From Bdellovibrio sp. (GTDB taxonomy: Bacteria; Bdellovibrionota; Bacteriovoracia; Bacteriovoracales; Bacteriovoracaceae): DNA of 64,000 nt. Position numbers and translations under genes: made by a program. Below, piece after piece: positions 51,559-61,137 of this stretch; within the stretch, counting starts at the first letter, position 1, and every line of letters begins with the position of its first letter. Under the pieces are notes generated by a model. That model did not search any database, was not told where the DNA came from, and saw nothing but the letters and a program-made list of their open reading frames with translations. The stretch is taken from NCBI GenBank assembly GCA_016187935.1, contig JACPIU010000026.1, positions 366,142 through 430,141 on the forward strand. The letters are read 5' to 3'.

Positions 51559-52986
51559 ATGCCACAAGAAAAAAAGAAGACTTCAGACAAAATTTGTCTT
51601 GTAATATTAGCAGCCGGCCAGGGTACAAGGATGAAGATCGGAATTCCAAAGCCACTTGCGCCGATCATGAATCGAGCGATATTGGATTTCGTTCTTGATA
51701 CCTGTTTGGATTTTAAGCACCAGAAGTCCCACGATGCTTTGATTTCATTGGTTGTTGGGCATCAGAGCGAATTGATCACAACGCATATAGGGCAAGAGTA
51801 CCCAGATGAAAAATTTCACATTACGCGACAAATGCAGCAATTAGGCACTGCCGATGCGGTCAAATCCTTTTTGGATCAGTGCCCCGATGCAATGTCCTAT
51901 AAGTATACTTTTATTTTAAGTGGCGATGTGCCAATGGTTTCCTTGGCGCACCTCGAGGGTATTTTGGAGGAAATCTCTACGCGTCATTTGAAGGCCGTAG
52001 TTGCAACGGTGACAACCGACGAGCCAACAGGTTATGGCAGAATACAGACTCATGATAGCGGTTTATCAATTGTCGAAGAGAAGGATGCGAATGCCGAAGT
52101 AAAAAAAATAAAAAAAATCAACACTGGATTATATGTCTTCGAAACACAATATCTGATGGATTGCATAGGAAAGATTTCAAATAACAATAAGGCACGTGAA
52201 TTTTACCTGACAGATGCCTTTCAATCGGGACGTGAGGTGGGAGCGGTCAATTTTGAGAGAGGAGAAGACTTATTAGGAATTAATACTCTTGAACAATTGG
52301 AGGAAACAACCAAAAGATTGAATAGAAGGAATTTAATTAAACTCTCTCGTGAAGGAGTACGTTTTTGGGATTTTGCTTCTACGTTTATTGAATCCTCAGT
52401 CACAATCGCTCCAGGAGTAGTTATTTATCCAAATGTTATTATCGAGGGAAATTCTAAAATTGGCGCTGGGTGTATTATTGGTCCTTATTGCCACATTCGA
52501 AATAGCGAATTAGAAGAAGGTGTGCAGATTAAGAGCCATTCTGTCTTAGACGGATGTCGGGTTGCCAATAAGGCCGAAGTTGGCCCTTTTGCTCGTTTAA
52601 GGCCTGAAGCAACTATCGGTAATAAAGCCAAGGTAGGTAATTTCGTTGAAATTAAGAAGTCAACTATTGGCCCAGGTGCTAAGATTTCGCACTTGAGTTA
52701 TGTTGGTGATGCGATTATCGGAGATAATACAAACATAGGATGTGGTTTTATTACTTGTAATTATGACGGCATTCAAAAGCATGTGACGAAAATAGGAAAG
52801 AACTGCTTTATAGGATCAGATAGTCAGACAATTGCTCCGGTAGAAATTGGTGATAATTGTTTTGTTGCTTCTGGTTCGACAATAAATGCTTCAATGCCAG
52901 CGGGTTCATTCGGAATTTCACGTGGTCGCCAAACGACTCACTTGAATATGGCGCAGAGGTTTTTGAAAGTAAAAAAAGACATATGA
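51559..52986 (+). CDS. glmU: Bifunctional N-acetylglucosamine-1-phosphate uridyltransferase / glucosamine-1-phosphate acetyltransferase
   Basis: 475 residues. N-terminal nucleotidyltransferase with 'VILAAGQGTRMKIGIPKPLA' and 'QMQQLGTADAVK', 'SGDVPMV' and 'NTGLYVFE'. The C-terminal left-handed beta-helix carries hexapeptide repeats and the acetyltransferase residues in 'GPFARLRPEA', 'VGNFVEIKKSTIG', 'ISHLSYVGDA' and 'CNYDGIQKHVTKIGK'. It makes UDP-GlcNAc for peptidoglycan and lipopolysaccharide. It is 26 bases upstream of glmS, which supplies its pathway's precursor. Confidence 0.96.
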   Translation: MPQEKKKTSDKICLVILAAGQGTRMKIGIPKPLAPIMNRAILDFVLDTCLDFKHQKSHDALISLVVGHQSELITTHIGQEYPDEKFHITRQMQQLGTADAVKSFLDQCPDAMSYKYTFILSGDVPMVSLAHLEGILEEISTRHLKAVVATVTTDEPTGYGRIQTHDSGLSIVEEKDANAEVKKIKKINTGLYVFETQYLMDCIGKISNNNKAREFYLTDAFQSGREVGAVNFERGEDLLGINTLEQLEETTKRLNRRNLIKLSREGVRFWDFASTFIESSVTIAPGVVIYPNVIIEGNSKIGAGCIIGPYCHIRNSELEEGVQIKSHSVLDGCRVANKAEVGPFARLRPEATIGNKAKVGNFVEIKKSTIGPGAKISHLSYVGDAIIGDNTNIGCGFITCNYDGIQKHVTKIGKNCFIGSDSQTIAPVEIGDNCFVASGSTINASMPAGSFGISRGRQTTHLNMAQRFLKVKKDI

Positions 52987-53012
52987 GAAAATTTTCAAAC
53001 TAGGGATTTTTT

Positions 53013-54842
53013 ATGTGCGGTATCGTTGGGCATTTAGGGCCTAGAAATTCAGTTGAAATTGTGATGGAAGGACTCAAGCGTCTTGAATATAGGGGATATG
53101 ACTCAGCTGGAATTTGTTTTGTGAATGAAAAAAATCAACTTTCCATTTTTAAGAAAAGTGGCAAGCTGGAAAATCTCCGAGGATTAATAGAGAAAGAAAA
53201 GATTATTGCGCGATCATGTATAGGACATACTCGATGGGCCACTCATGGTGAAGTCAATGATGTGAACAGTCATCCGCATAATTCTGAAGATATTGCGCTT
53301 GTACACAATGGTATTATTGAAAATGCCGAGGAAATAAGAGCTGAATTGTTGAATGAAGGTGTTCGTTTTCAATCTGAGACAGATTCGGAAGTTTTTCTTG
53401 GTCTTCTGACATTCTTAACTCAAAAAAAGAAAATGAACATCATGGAGAGCATCGCTTTGGCCTTTAAAAGAATTAGAGGTAACTCTGCTTTTGTAATCTT
53501 GAATCGTGCCACCTCAGAAATTTTTGCTGTCAAACGAGGGGCGCCATTGGTTTGTGGGATTAATGACATCAGCTCAGAAGTATTGGTTTCATCAGATCCT
53601 TACGCTCTGATCGGTGTTGTGGATAAACTGTATTTTCCTGAGGATGAGATTATTTGCTATTTAAGTGCCGCCAATAAGCATCTGCTGCGTTTTTTTGATT
53701 TAAACCTCAGTCCCTCCAAACGCTATCTTTCAAAGAAGCAGGAAATGTCTTTCAAATCAACTGAAAAAGGAAATTTCGAACATTTCATGTTGAAAGAGAT
53801 TCATGAACAGCCAGAATTGACCAGGGGCTTGGTGCAATTTTATTTTCATGGTGAAGGCAAAGAAATCCTGCAAGGGATTACCAAATTACGACCAGAGAGA
53901 ATTATTCTTTCGGCTTGTGGTACAGCATATTATGCTGGACTTGTTATACGGAATTTTTTGGAAACAATCAATGGCATCAGTTGTATCCACGATTTAGCGA
54001 GTGAGTTTCGATATCGCCGACCTCTTGTCAATGCTAGAGACTTAGCAATCTTCATCAGTCAGTCAGGCGAAACGGCAGATACTTTGGCGGCCCAAGCATT
54101 ATGCAAAGAATTGAAAGTTGAAACTTTGAGTGTAGTCAATGTGGAAGGTTCCAGTTTATACAGGCAATGCCACCACAATCTTCTCATCCGTGCCGGCATC
54201 GAAGTCGGAGTGGCGAGCACTAAGGCCTTTACCCAGCAGGTACTAACCGGCCGAATCTTATCACATATTTTAGAGGGAAATCTCAGTAATCAAGAAAAAA
54301 CACATGCACTTATTTACAAAATTAATATCCTTGCAGAGCGAATTGATGAATTGTTGTCAAATTCGTCAGCGATTCAGGAGGTGGCCCAAAGACTCTACGA
54401 CAAAAAGGGTTTTTTCTTTACTGGTCGAGGATCTTATTTCCCAATAGCTCTTGAAGGTGCTTTGAAATTGAAAGAAATTGCTTATGTGCATGCAGAGGGA
54501 TACGCAGCGGGTGAATTAAAGCACGGACCCATCGCTTTAATTGATCATGAAATGGTAAATATGGCAGTTTTGGGTGAAGATCTCTTTGAGAAAAGTATTT
54601 CCAATGTTCAGGAAATTAAGGCAAGAAAAGGAATCATCGTTGTCATAGGACCTGATACCTATGAAAAGGAACTTAAAAAGATAAGTGACTACGCAATTTT
54701 GTTGAATTTAAAAGGGTTGGATGAGTTATCACCACTGTTACTGAATATTGTAAATCAGCTTTTTGCTTATCATGTTGCAAAATGTAAAGGTACAGATATT
54801 GATAAGCCCCGGAATTTGGCCAAATCGGTTACTGTAGAATAG
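53013..54842 (+). CDS. glmS: Glutamine-fructose-6-phosphate aminotransferase (isomerising)
   Basis: 609 residues, normal. Begins MCGIVGHLG, with Cys2 as glutaminase nucleophile; 'RGYDSAGIC', 'HTRWATHGEVNDVNSHPH' and 'VHNGIIEN' complete the N-terminal amidotransferase. Two SIS domains follow ('LSACGTAYYAGL', 'ISQSGETADTLAA', 'VGVASTKAFTQQ' and 'GRGSYFPIALEGALKLKEI'), ending in the usual 'RNLAKSVTVE'. It makes glucosamine-6-phosphate, the first committed amino-sugar step. No ribozyme-like leader is possible in the 26-base gap after glmU. Confidence 0.97.
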   Translation: MCGIVGHLGPRNSVEIVMEGLKRLEYRGYDSAGICFVNEKNQLSIFKKSGKLENLRGLIEKEKIIARSCIGHTRWATHGEVNDVNSHPHNSEDIALVHNGIIENAEEIRAELLNEGVRFQSETDSEVFLGLLTFLTQKKKMNIMESIALAFKRIRGNSAFVILNRATSEIFAVKRGAPLVCGINDISSEVLVSSDPYALIGVVDKLYFPEDEIICYLSAANKHLLRFFDLNLSPSKRYLSKKQEMSFKSTEKGNFEHFMLKEIHEQPELTRGLVQFYFHGEGKEILQGITKLRPERIILSACGTAYYAGLVIRNFLETINGISCIHDLASEFRYRRPLVNARDLAIFISQSGETADTLAAQALCKELKVETLSVVNVEGSSLYRQCHHNLLIRAGIEVGVASTKAFTQQVLTGRILSHILEGNLSNQEKTHALIYKINILAERIDELLSNSSAIQEVAQRLYDKKGFFFTGRGSYFPIALEGALKLKEIAYVHAEGYAAGELKHGPIALIDHEMVNMAVLGEDLFEKSISNVQEIKARKGIIVVIGPDTYEKELKKISDYAILLNLKGLDELSPLLLNIVNQLFAYHVAKCKGTDIDKPRNLAKSVTVE

Positions 54843-54849
54843 GTGCTTC

Positions 54850-57102
54850 ATGGTAGAGCAATGTGATCTCAATGATGAGCAAAAAAATGCAGTGAAATAT
54901 TTCGACGGGCCGATGATGGTCTTGGCAGGCGCTGGTTCTGGCAAAACGAGAATGTTGGTCGCTAAGATTTCCCACCTACTGGGAGTTCAAAATGTTGGTC
55001 CATATAAAATTCTTGCTTTGACCTTTTCCAACAAAGCGGCACATGAAATGAGAGAAAGAGTGGCACGACTATGTGGAATAAATGGTCATGCGCTTGCGGT
55101 GACAACTTTCCATTCTTTTTGTGCCAGATTACTTCGTACTGAATTTGAATTTTTAGGATTGTCAAAAAATTTTTCCATCTATGACGAAGATGAGTCAAAA
55201 GTAATAGTTAAAAGTATTTTGAGTAAATATGGCATCTCACCTAAGGAAATTTCTCCCTATGATGTATTAAGTTATATTGATGATTTAAAAAACAAGGGAG
55301 TTTACACTGGTCGTGAAAACGTAGAGGCCCTTGGTATCGATTTAGATGATCCTTTCTTAAAGTATTTTTATGAATATGAACATGAACTCCATCGATCTAA
55401 TGCCCTCGATTTCGGTGGCTTAATCACTTCAGTTCTATGTTTGTTAGAACGGCACCCTCATATCCTAAAGCGCCTTCGTGGTCGTTATGAATTCATTTTG
55501 GTTGATGAGTATCAGGATACTAATAAAGCGCAATTCGAACTCCTAAGATTGCTGGCAGATGAGCATAATAAAATTTGCGTCGTTGGGGATGAAGATCAGT
55601 CTATTTATTCCTGGCGAGGGGCTGATATTAATAACATTCTCGATTTTGAGAAGCATTTTAAAAACGTTAAAATTGTCAAACTAGAACAGAACTATCGATC
55701 TTCTGCCCATATTATTAATGCCGCTTCTGCTGTTATTGCAAACAATGTACTTAGGAAGGGAAAGCAGCTATGGACAGAAAATAGCGAAGGGGAAAAGATT
55801 ACCATCGCTGAATTAGAAACAGAGAAGGATGAAGCCAATTTTGTGATGAAGGCCATCGGGAGATTAAGGGTTTCTGATCAAGAAAAGTATAATGATTTTG
55901 CAATTTTTTATAGAAATAATTTTCAGTCGAGGCCATTTGAAGATGTCCTGAGGCAAAACAACATTCCTTATCGCATCGTCGGGGGAATTAAATTTTATGA
56001 TCGTAAAGAAATTAAAGATGTGCTGGGATACCTGCGTCTGATTGTGAATGTCCAAGATTCACTTGCCCTTTCTCGCATTATTAATGTACCGACACGCGGA
56101 ATTGGTGCCACTACTCTTCGCAAATTAGAGGATTTGGCCAGCCAATTAAATATCTCGCTTTGGGCCGGGATTGGAAAATTGTTAGAAGGAAATGAAGATT
56201 TTGGAATTCGTCTTACTCCCAAGATAAGATTGGCACTCAAAAATTTTAACTCTTTTCTTTCTGAATGCATTTATCTCTATGACAAAAACGTGGCACCTAA
56301 GATTCTCTTTGAAAAAGTTATTCATGAATCAGGTTATCTCGATGAACTAAGGGCCATGCGTGATTATGAATCTGCTGCCCGAATTGAAAACATTGAAGAG
56401 CTTGGACGTGCCATTGAGGAATTTCAGGCGGCCAATACAGGTGCCACACTGGCTGATTTCATAGAATCGATTACTCTTGATACAACCCAAATGAAGGATT
56501 CTGATAACCACTTGGGTGAAATATCTTTGATGACAGTTCATGGTGCCAAAGGCTTGGAGTTTCCTTTTGTATTTGTGGTAGGTGCTGAAGAAGGTATCTT
56601 CCCCTCTTCGAAAAGTATGGAAGCAGGACAAAATTCAATAGAAGAGGAACGAAGGCTATTTTATGTGGCCATGACTCGCGCAATGAAGAAGCTCCATATT
56701 ACTTTTGTCCGCGGTCGTTTTCTGTGGGGGCAGTTAAAGTTCAACGGGCCTTCAAGATTTCTGTTTGAAATCCCTAAAGATAGTGCAAGTTGGCCGAATA
56801 ACAAGGCGAAAATTTCCAGTGACGAGTTAGAGACCCGTGAAACTCAGGGAAGTTTTGATGATTATGATTTTTCCCAAAAAGTGGATCACGAACGTTATAT
56901 TATAAATGAGAGTAAAACGGCTTTGAAATATGAAGGAAAGTTCCAAAAGGGAAATCGTGTTATTCATTCGGTTTACGGGAAAGGTAAGGTCCTTGAGACT
57001 GAAGGTTTTGGAGCGGAAGAAAAAGTGCTCATTATATTTCCAGACGGCGCTAAAAAGAAATTTCTAGTGAAGTTTGCACCGATAATGATTGATCAAAATT
57101 AG
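54850..57102 (+). CDS. pcrA: UvrD/PcrA-type superfamily 1 DNA helicase
   Basis: 750 residues with all SF1A motifs: Q motif 'LNDEQKNAVKYFDGPMMVLA', Walker A GAGSGKTRM, 'ALTFSNKAAHEMRERV', DEYQDTN, 'VVGDEDQSIYSWRGAD', 'EQNYRSS', 'LMTVHGAKGLEFPFV' and 'YVAMTRAMKKL'. The C-terminal segment from about residue 700 ('KGNRVIHSVYGKGKVLETEG') is the Tudor-like domain by which PcrA/UvrD contacts RNA polymerase, so PcrA-type naming is preferred. 3'-5' helicase in repair and in removing stalled polymerases. It starts 7 bases after glmS. Confidence 0.93.
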   Translation: MVEQCDLNDEQKNAVKYFDGPMMVLAGAGSGKTRMLVAKISHLLGVQNVGPYKILALTFSNKAAHEMRERVARLCGINGHALAVTTFHSFCARLLRTEFEFLGLSKNFSIYDEDESKVIVKSILSKYGISPKEISPYDVLSYIDDLKNKGVYTGRENVEALGIDLDDPFLKYFYEYEHELHRSNALDFGGLITSVLCLLERHPHILKRLRGRYEFILVDEYQDTNKAQFELLRLLADEHNKICVVGDEDQSIYSWRGADINNILDFEKHFKNVKIVKLEQNYRSSAHIINAASAVIANNVLRKGKQLWTENSEGEKITIAELETEKDEANFVMKAIGRLRVSDQEKYNDFAIFYRNNFQSRPFEDVLRQNNIPYRIVGGIKFYDRKEIKDVLGYLRLIVNVQDSLALSRIINVPTRGIGATTLRKLEDLASQLNISLWAGIGKLLEGNEDFGIRLTPKIRLALKNFNSFLSECIYLYDKNVAPKILFEKVIHESGYLDELRAMRDYESAARIENIEELGRAIEEFQAANTGATLADFIESITLDTTQMKDSDNHLGEISLMTVHGAKGLEFPFVFVVGAEEGIFPSSKSMEAGQNSIEEERRLFYVAMTRAMKKLHITFVRGRFLWGQLKFNGPSRFLFEIPKDSASWPNNKAKISSDELETRETQGSFDDYDFSQKVDHERYIINESKTALKYEGKFQKGNRVIHSVYGKGKVLETEGFGAEEKVLIIFPDGAKKKFLVKFAPIMIDQN

Positions 57103-57121
57103 AGGTCGTTTGTTAATTCGT

Positions 57122-59320
57122 ATGTCAAAGTTGAAAGTTCTATTAATTATCGGGATCACATTAGTCTTTGTGTCGATGACAGGGACACTGATCCTGATAA
57201 AAAATCGTTTTCATCCAAGTGTTGTACGAACATGGATCATACAAGCTATGTATGAGGCCCTTCCGGGTGCTGAAGTAACGATAAATGATATTCAGCTCAA
57301 CTTTGGTCTCAATATTTATATTCGTCTTGCTGATGTTTCGCTGCGAACTAAAGAGAAGAGTGCGGAATTGTTTAATGTCCATTCTTGCGTAATAAAACTG
57401 CCACTTTGGGCCCTTCTAACCGGACAGGGAGTAGTCGAGGTGCTGGTTGAAAAACCAAGCGCTTATTATTTAGGCCATGGCGAAGCCAATAATTGGGTAT
57501 TTGCAATGCATTCAACAATCACACCCCATATAGAGGATTCAAGTAACAGTGCTGTCACATTGATAAAAAAGAGAGAAGAGCGGAGCGGTCATAGCACTCA
57601 ATTTAAATTCATTTCAAAAATCTTAAGACGTTTGGTCGTTAATGTTAAAATGGGTGATCTTCATATTATTTATAATTTTCCTGAGAATCAGTCAGGAAAA
57701 TTACATATCGAAAAATTTATCATTAAGGGATTGAATCTTGAGAGTCAAACGGCATTTGAATTGGCATCCAATGTTACACTAGGATTGGGAAAGCAAATTA
57801 AGACACAGTTTGAGTTACTTGCAATCGGTCAATTTAATTTTTCCGACATTCTTTTTAATTCTGTGATTAAAACAAAGGCCCTTGTACATCTGAAAAATTT
57901 TATTACACCTCCAGAGACTATGGTAATTCCAGAGATTAAATCAGAAATCGATCTTACCATAGATAAAAATAACAATTTGCACGGACCAATAATATTGAAT
58001 TTCGGAGGTAGTGCAATAAGTGCCAATATGAAAGGCACAATTGAAAATCCCGCTTTTGAGTCTTTGACAATTGATTTGCTTTTGGATGATATCTCAACTG
58101 CCATGGTGACAAAATATGATAAATTATCGTTCGGTTCTAGCAGGATACATATTGATGGAATGCTCAAAATAAGAGAGGAAAAAATTTTCCCTGAACTAAA
58201 GTTCGGTTTATCGTCTCCCATTTTGTATAAAAATGAGTCGTTGAAAGCAAGCATATCGCTGGCCGGAATTCTTCGTGATGGAAAATATGATATATCCAGC
58301 ATTGTGGATATATTCGGGGGAAACATAAATGCGAATTTGAAAGGAACATTAGATGTGAACGATCTTCCTGATAAGTTAGAAAAGTTACCACCTTTTACTT
58401 TTACAATGACTGCCAATAAATTACAGATAGCGAAGGAGACCATCCGCAGTTTAATTTATCAAGATATGGATGAATCCCATAACGATACTTCGCCTAATAG
58501 GCCGCAAACTATTCATGGTCAGAAACAACAAGGTCCCCTGAGATTTCCTCCCGGAGAAATATCTGTTGTTATGAATGAGATTATGACAGGTGTAACTCCT
58601 TTGAGCGCCGAAGCCCATGTTAGGATCAAGCCAAATTCATTTGATGTAACACGCACGGTTTTAAAATATGCGGGTAAGGATGCGGGTATTTTGAAATTTA
58701 GTTCGAATGTTAGGCTTGGTGCAAATCAAAATATCTCCGGGAGCGTAACCACCAATTTTCAGACATTCAATGTTCAAGGGCTCTATCCCTTTTTACCAAA
58801 ATTCACTGAAGGTATCACAGGTCTTTTTACCGGCAAGATCCATACTAAATTTTCTTTCGGAGATAAGCGCGAATATGAAATCGGTCACGATATCGCCGCA
58901 AAAAATGGTGAAGTGCGCGGAATAAATTTTAAGGAAAAAATAATTTCGATTTTGGAAAAATGGAGAGAGACAAGGGGGAAAGAGGCCGATAAATTTTCAG
59001 TTATTGATGATTTCGATCAACACTTTGATTCGTTTGAATTGCAGGGCCGCCTTACTGATTCTGGATATCAAGTAAAGAAATTAGATTTTTCCGGTGGACC
59101 AAAGAGAATTTCAGTAAAATCCATGGGAAAAGTGTACCAGCAAGATATTGCCAAGGATGGAGAATTGTTGTTGTTGCTGTCGGATATTAAGTTAAAAAGA
59201 TACTTTGGTACTACAGCATTACCGATGCGTTTTTATGGCAAGGGTTATTGGCCAACGATGGACTACGTATATACTTTGGAGAAACTAGGAGCGACTGATA
59301 ACGCAAAAAAACAAAAGTGA
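57122..59320 (+). CDS. AsmA-like inner-membrane-anchored protein
   Basis: 732 residues from the ATG at 57122; a TTG at 57110 (after AGAGG) is a possible earlier start. One N-terminal membrane anchor ('VLLIIGITLVFVSMTGTLIL') is followed by a long beta-rich periplasmic region with 'ALPGAEVTINDIQLNFGLNI' (AsmA N-terminal pattern), 'VEKPSAYYLGHG', and an AsmA_2-like C-terminal part ('FTGKIHTKFSFGDKREYE', 'DSFELQGRLTDSGYQVKKLD'). Proteins of this superfamily bridge the envelope and move phospholipid to the outer membrane. It is distinct from the TamB-like protein at the window start. Confidence 0.72.
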   Translation: MSKLKVLLIIGITLVFVSMTGTLILIKNRFHPSVVRTWIIQAMYEALPGAEVTINDIQLNFGLNIYIRLADVSLRTKEKSAELFNVHSCVIKLPLWALLTGQGVVEVLVEKPSAYYLGHGEANNWVFAMHSTITPHIEDSSNSAVTLIKKREERSGHSTQFKFISKILRRLVVNVKMGDLHIIYNFPENQSGKLHIEKFIIKGLNLESQTAFELASNVTLGLGKQIKTQFELLAIGQFNFSDILFNSVIKTKALVHLKNFITPPETMVIPEIKSEIDLTIDKNNNLHGPIILNFGGSAISANMKGTIENPAFESLTIDLLLDDISTAMVTKYDKLSFGSSRIHIDGMLKIREEKIFPELKFGLSSPILYKNESLKASISLAGILRDGKYDISSIVDIFGGNINANLKGTLDVNDLPDKLEKLPPFTFTMTANKLQIAKETIRSLIYQDMDESHNDTSPNRPQTIHGQKQQGPLRFPPGEISVVMNEIMTGVTPLSAEAHVRIKPNSFDVTRTVLKYAGKDAGILKFSSNVRLGANQNISGSVTTNFQTFNVQGLYPFLPKFTEGITGLFTGKIHTKFSFGDKREYEIGHDIAAKNGEVRGINFKEKIISILEKWRETRGKEADKFSVIDDFDQHFDSFELQGRLTDSGYQVKKLDFSGGPKRISVKSMGKVYQQDIAKDGELLLLLSDIKLKRYFGTTALPMRFYGKGYWPTMDYVYTLEKLGATDNAKKQK

Positions 59321-60252
59321 GTTTTCTTGTGAAAAAGGCATCAATAGACGTTGGTTCGAATACAATTTTATTGTTATTGGGTAAATATGATAAACGATGG
59401 ATTTCGAATACAACCTATAGTCACATAACAGGATTGGGAAAAGGAATTGATAAGACGAAAATCTTTGCGAATGATTCGATGGAATTGTCATTTGCAGCAT
59501 TTGAAAATTATGCGTCTATAATAAAAAGACATTCAATTCTACCTCAAAATGTTTTGGTAACAGCTACGGAAGCTTCTCGTGTAGTCACAAATGCGGCGGA
59601 ATTCTTTTACGCGGTTAAAGCGAAGTTCGGCTTTAGTACAACATTAATTAGTTCTGATGGTGAAGCATATTACACCGCTCGTGGAGTGATGAGTTCCTCA
59701 TTAACGAATTCACTTAAAGGACTGACCATTATAGATATTGGTGGTGCATCCACTGAACTGATGCATGTGGAAATAGAACCGAAATTTAGAGTGTGTGATT
59801 CGATTAGCTTACCAATGGGATCAGTGCGCGGCACAGATTGGATGCGTGAGGGACGGTTTGAAGCAAATGTTGAGAAGGTATTGCAAACTTACGATATTTC
59901 CAAATATAAAACAAAGCATATTATTTGTGTTGCTGGCAGTATGACAGCTATCGGTGCCATGCTCAAGAAACTTTCAACCTATAGTGATGAATCGGTGCAG
60001 GGGAGCCTTTTAACCTTTCATGATTTGGTTAGACTCTATGAACAGACAGAAATATTAAAAATACCTCAACTACTCTCACTCTTCCCTTTCTTAGGGAAGC
60101 GTTCAGAAACGATTCGAGCAGGCCTTAAGGTCGGGATTGTTCTCGGCCAAAAACTAGGGGTTCAGACTTTTGAAATTTCAACATTCGGTCTGAGACATGG
60201 TACACTCTTATCTGGAAGCATCGAGGAGGAATATGTCATCAAACGATTCTAG
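59317..60252 (+). CDS. Ppx/GppA-family phosphatase
   Basis: 311 residues, the N-terminal catalytic module only, without the HD-like C-terminal half of long Ppx. Motifs: 'ASIDVGSNTILLLLGKYD' (phosphate 1), 'VLVTATEASRVVTNAAEF', 'ISSDGEAYYTARGVMSS', 'LTIIDIGGASTELM' (phosphate 2) and 'ICVAGSMTAIGAMLKK'. It hydrolyses polyphosphate or pppGpp. The GTG at 59317 overlaps the preceding stop (GTGA); a second GTG at 59329 with GTGAG upstream is an alternative. The next gene starts within its last codons. Confidence 0.88.
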   Translation: MSFLVKKASIDVGSNTILLLLGKYDKRWISNTTYSHITGLGKGIDKTKIFANDSMELSFAAFENYASIIKRHSILPQNVLVTATEASRVVTNAAEFFYAVKAKFGFSTTLISSDGEAYYTARGVMSSSLTNSLKGLTIIDIGGASTELMHVEIEPKFRVCDSISLPMGSVRGTDWMREGRFEANVEKVLQTYDISKYKTKHIICVAGSMTAIGAMLKKLSTYSDESVQGSLLTFHDLVRLYEQTEILKIPQLLSLFPFLGKRSETIRAGLKVGIVLGQKLGVQTFEISTFGLRHGTLLSGSIEEEYVIKRF

Positions 60253-60703
60253 CGAAGACATTACATCGTTAAAGGCCAATACAGTCCTTTTTTGTGAGGG
60301 TGAGCCATCTGCTTATATGTACATTATTAAGAGAGGCAAAATACAAATAGTAAAAGAAGACAAAGGTACAATGATTCCTATTTCCATCTTGAAGGCACAA
60401 GATTTTGTTGGTGAATTGAGCCTTTTTGATGACGCCCCGAGAAGTGCTTCGGCAATCGCTATTGAGGATTCGGAAGTGATCCTGGTTAAAAAAAACGAAA
60501 TGAGGAAAATGCTTAATACATGTCCAGAATGGGTCACAAATATCTTGAACACTCTTTGCGAGCGGTTAAAGGACTCAGTAGAAATCCTAAGACAACATCA
60601 TATTATTGATGATCTTGAGCAGGACCCAAAAATCAATTCGCCTGAACGCTTAGTTAAAATCAGCAAAATGGTCATGGATTATAAAAGACGAAAAGGTCTT
60701 TAA
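60233..60703 (+). CDS. Stand-alone cyclic-nucleotide-binding domain protein
   Basis: 156 residues from the ATG at 60233, with GAGGA just upstream inside the ppx end. One CRP/PKA-type CNB domain: 'ANTVLFCEGEPSAYMYIIKR', 'GKIQIVKEDKG', and the phosphate-binding cassette 'FVGELSLFDDAPRSASAIA' with the conserved Glu and Arg. There is no helix-turn-helix, so it is not a transcription factor; the C-terminal helix is amphipathic. It probably senses a cyclic nucleotide and acts through a protein partner. It overlaps the convergent FliG-like gene by 4 bases. Confidence 0.82.
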   Translation: MSSNDSSEDITSLKANTVLFCEGEPSAYMYIIKRGKIQIVKEDKGTMIPISILKAQDFVGELSLFDDAPRSASAIAIEDSEVILVKKNEMRKMLNTCPEWVTNILNTLCERLKDSVEILRQHHIIDDLEQDPKINSPERLVKISKMVMDYKRRKGL

Positions 60704-61128
60704 TTAAGCTGCTTTATGCGAAAGGCTTGACCAGAAGCAATCTCGAGGACTTTGTTTCGTGCTCTTGTCGCCAGATCCTTCTCATTTGCGTAATAAGTGG
60801 TCATGGTTTGATAGGCTTGCTCAGCATATTCCCTTGGAAGAGACACCAGAAATTTTTTCTGAACATTGGCCGCAAGACCTTTGAGTGCCATTCCGAAAAT
60901 GGCCGGTTTGACGATGTTTGCCAATCGCTCCAAACTTTCTGTAGATAAATTTTGGATATCAAAAAAAGAAATACTTTTTGAGTGTAATTCTTCCGCCAAA
61001 ACAGGATTCTTGATGCGAATCAATTTTATGATTTTTTCTTTTTCGACTGGATCCATGAGTTGCAGCATCTCAATGATTTGCGCTCTGCCATTAATAAAGA
61101 CTGAAGGATTCTGATTGCTATTTTTCAT
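60700..61128 (-). CDS. Stand-alone FliG-like (C-terminal/middle domain) protein
   Basis: 142 residues. The pattern of FliG middle and C-terminal domains is visible: 'INGRAQIIEMLQLMDPVEKE', 'NPVLAEELHSKSISFFDIQN', 'LERLANIVKPAIFGMALKGL' and 'VQKKFLVSLPREYAEQAYQT'. Full FliG is about 330 residues, so only the torque-type part remains, and the charged residues that contact MotA are not all present. It could act as a regulator or brake at the flagellar switch, or have been recruited to another machine. It is 9 bases downstream of a coiled-coil gene in the same operon. Confidence 0.65.
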   Translation of the reverse strand: MKNSNQNPSVFINGRAQIIEMLQLMDPVEKEKIIKLIRIKNPVLAEELHSKSISFFDIQNLSTESLERLANIVKPAIFGMALKGLAANVQKKFLVSLPREYAEQAYQTMTTYYANEKDLATRARNKVLEIASGQAFRIKQLN

Positions 61129-61137
61129 TTAACGTCC

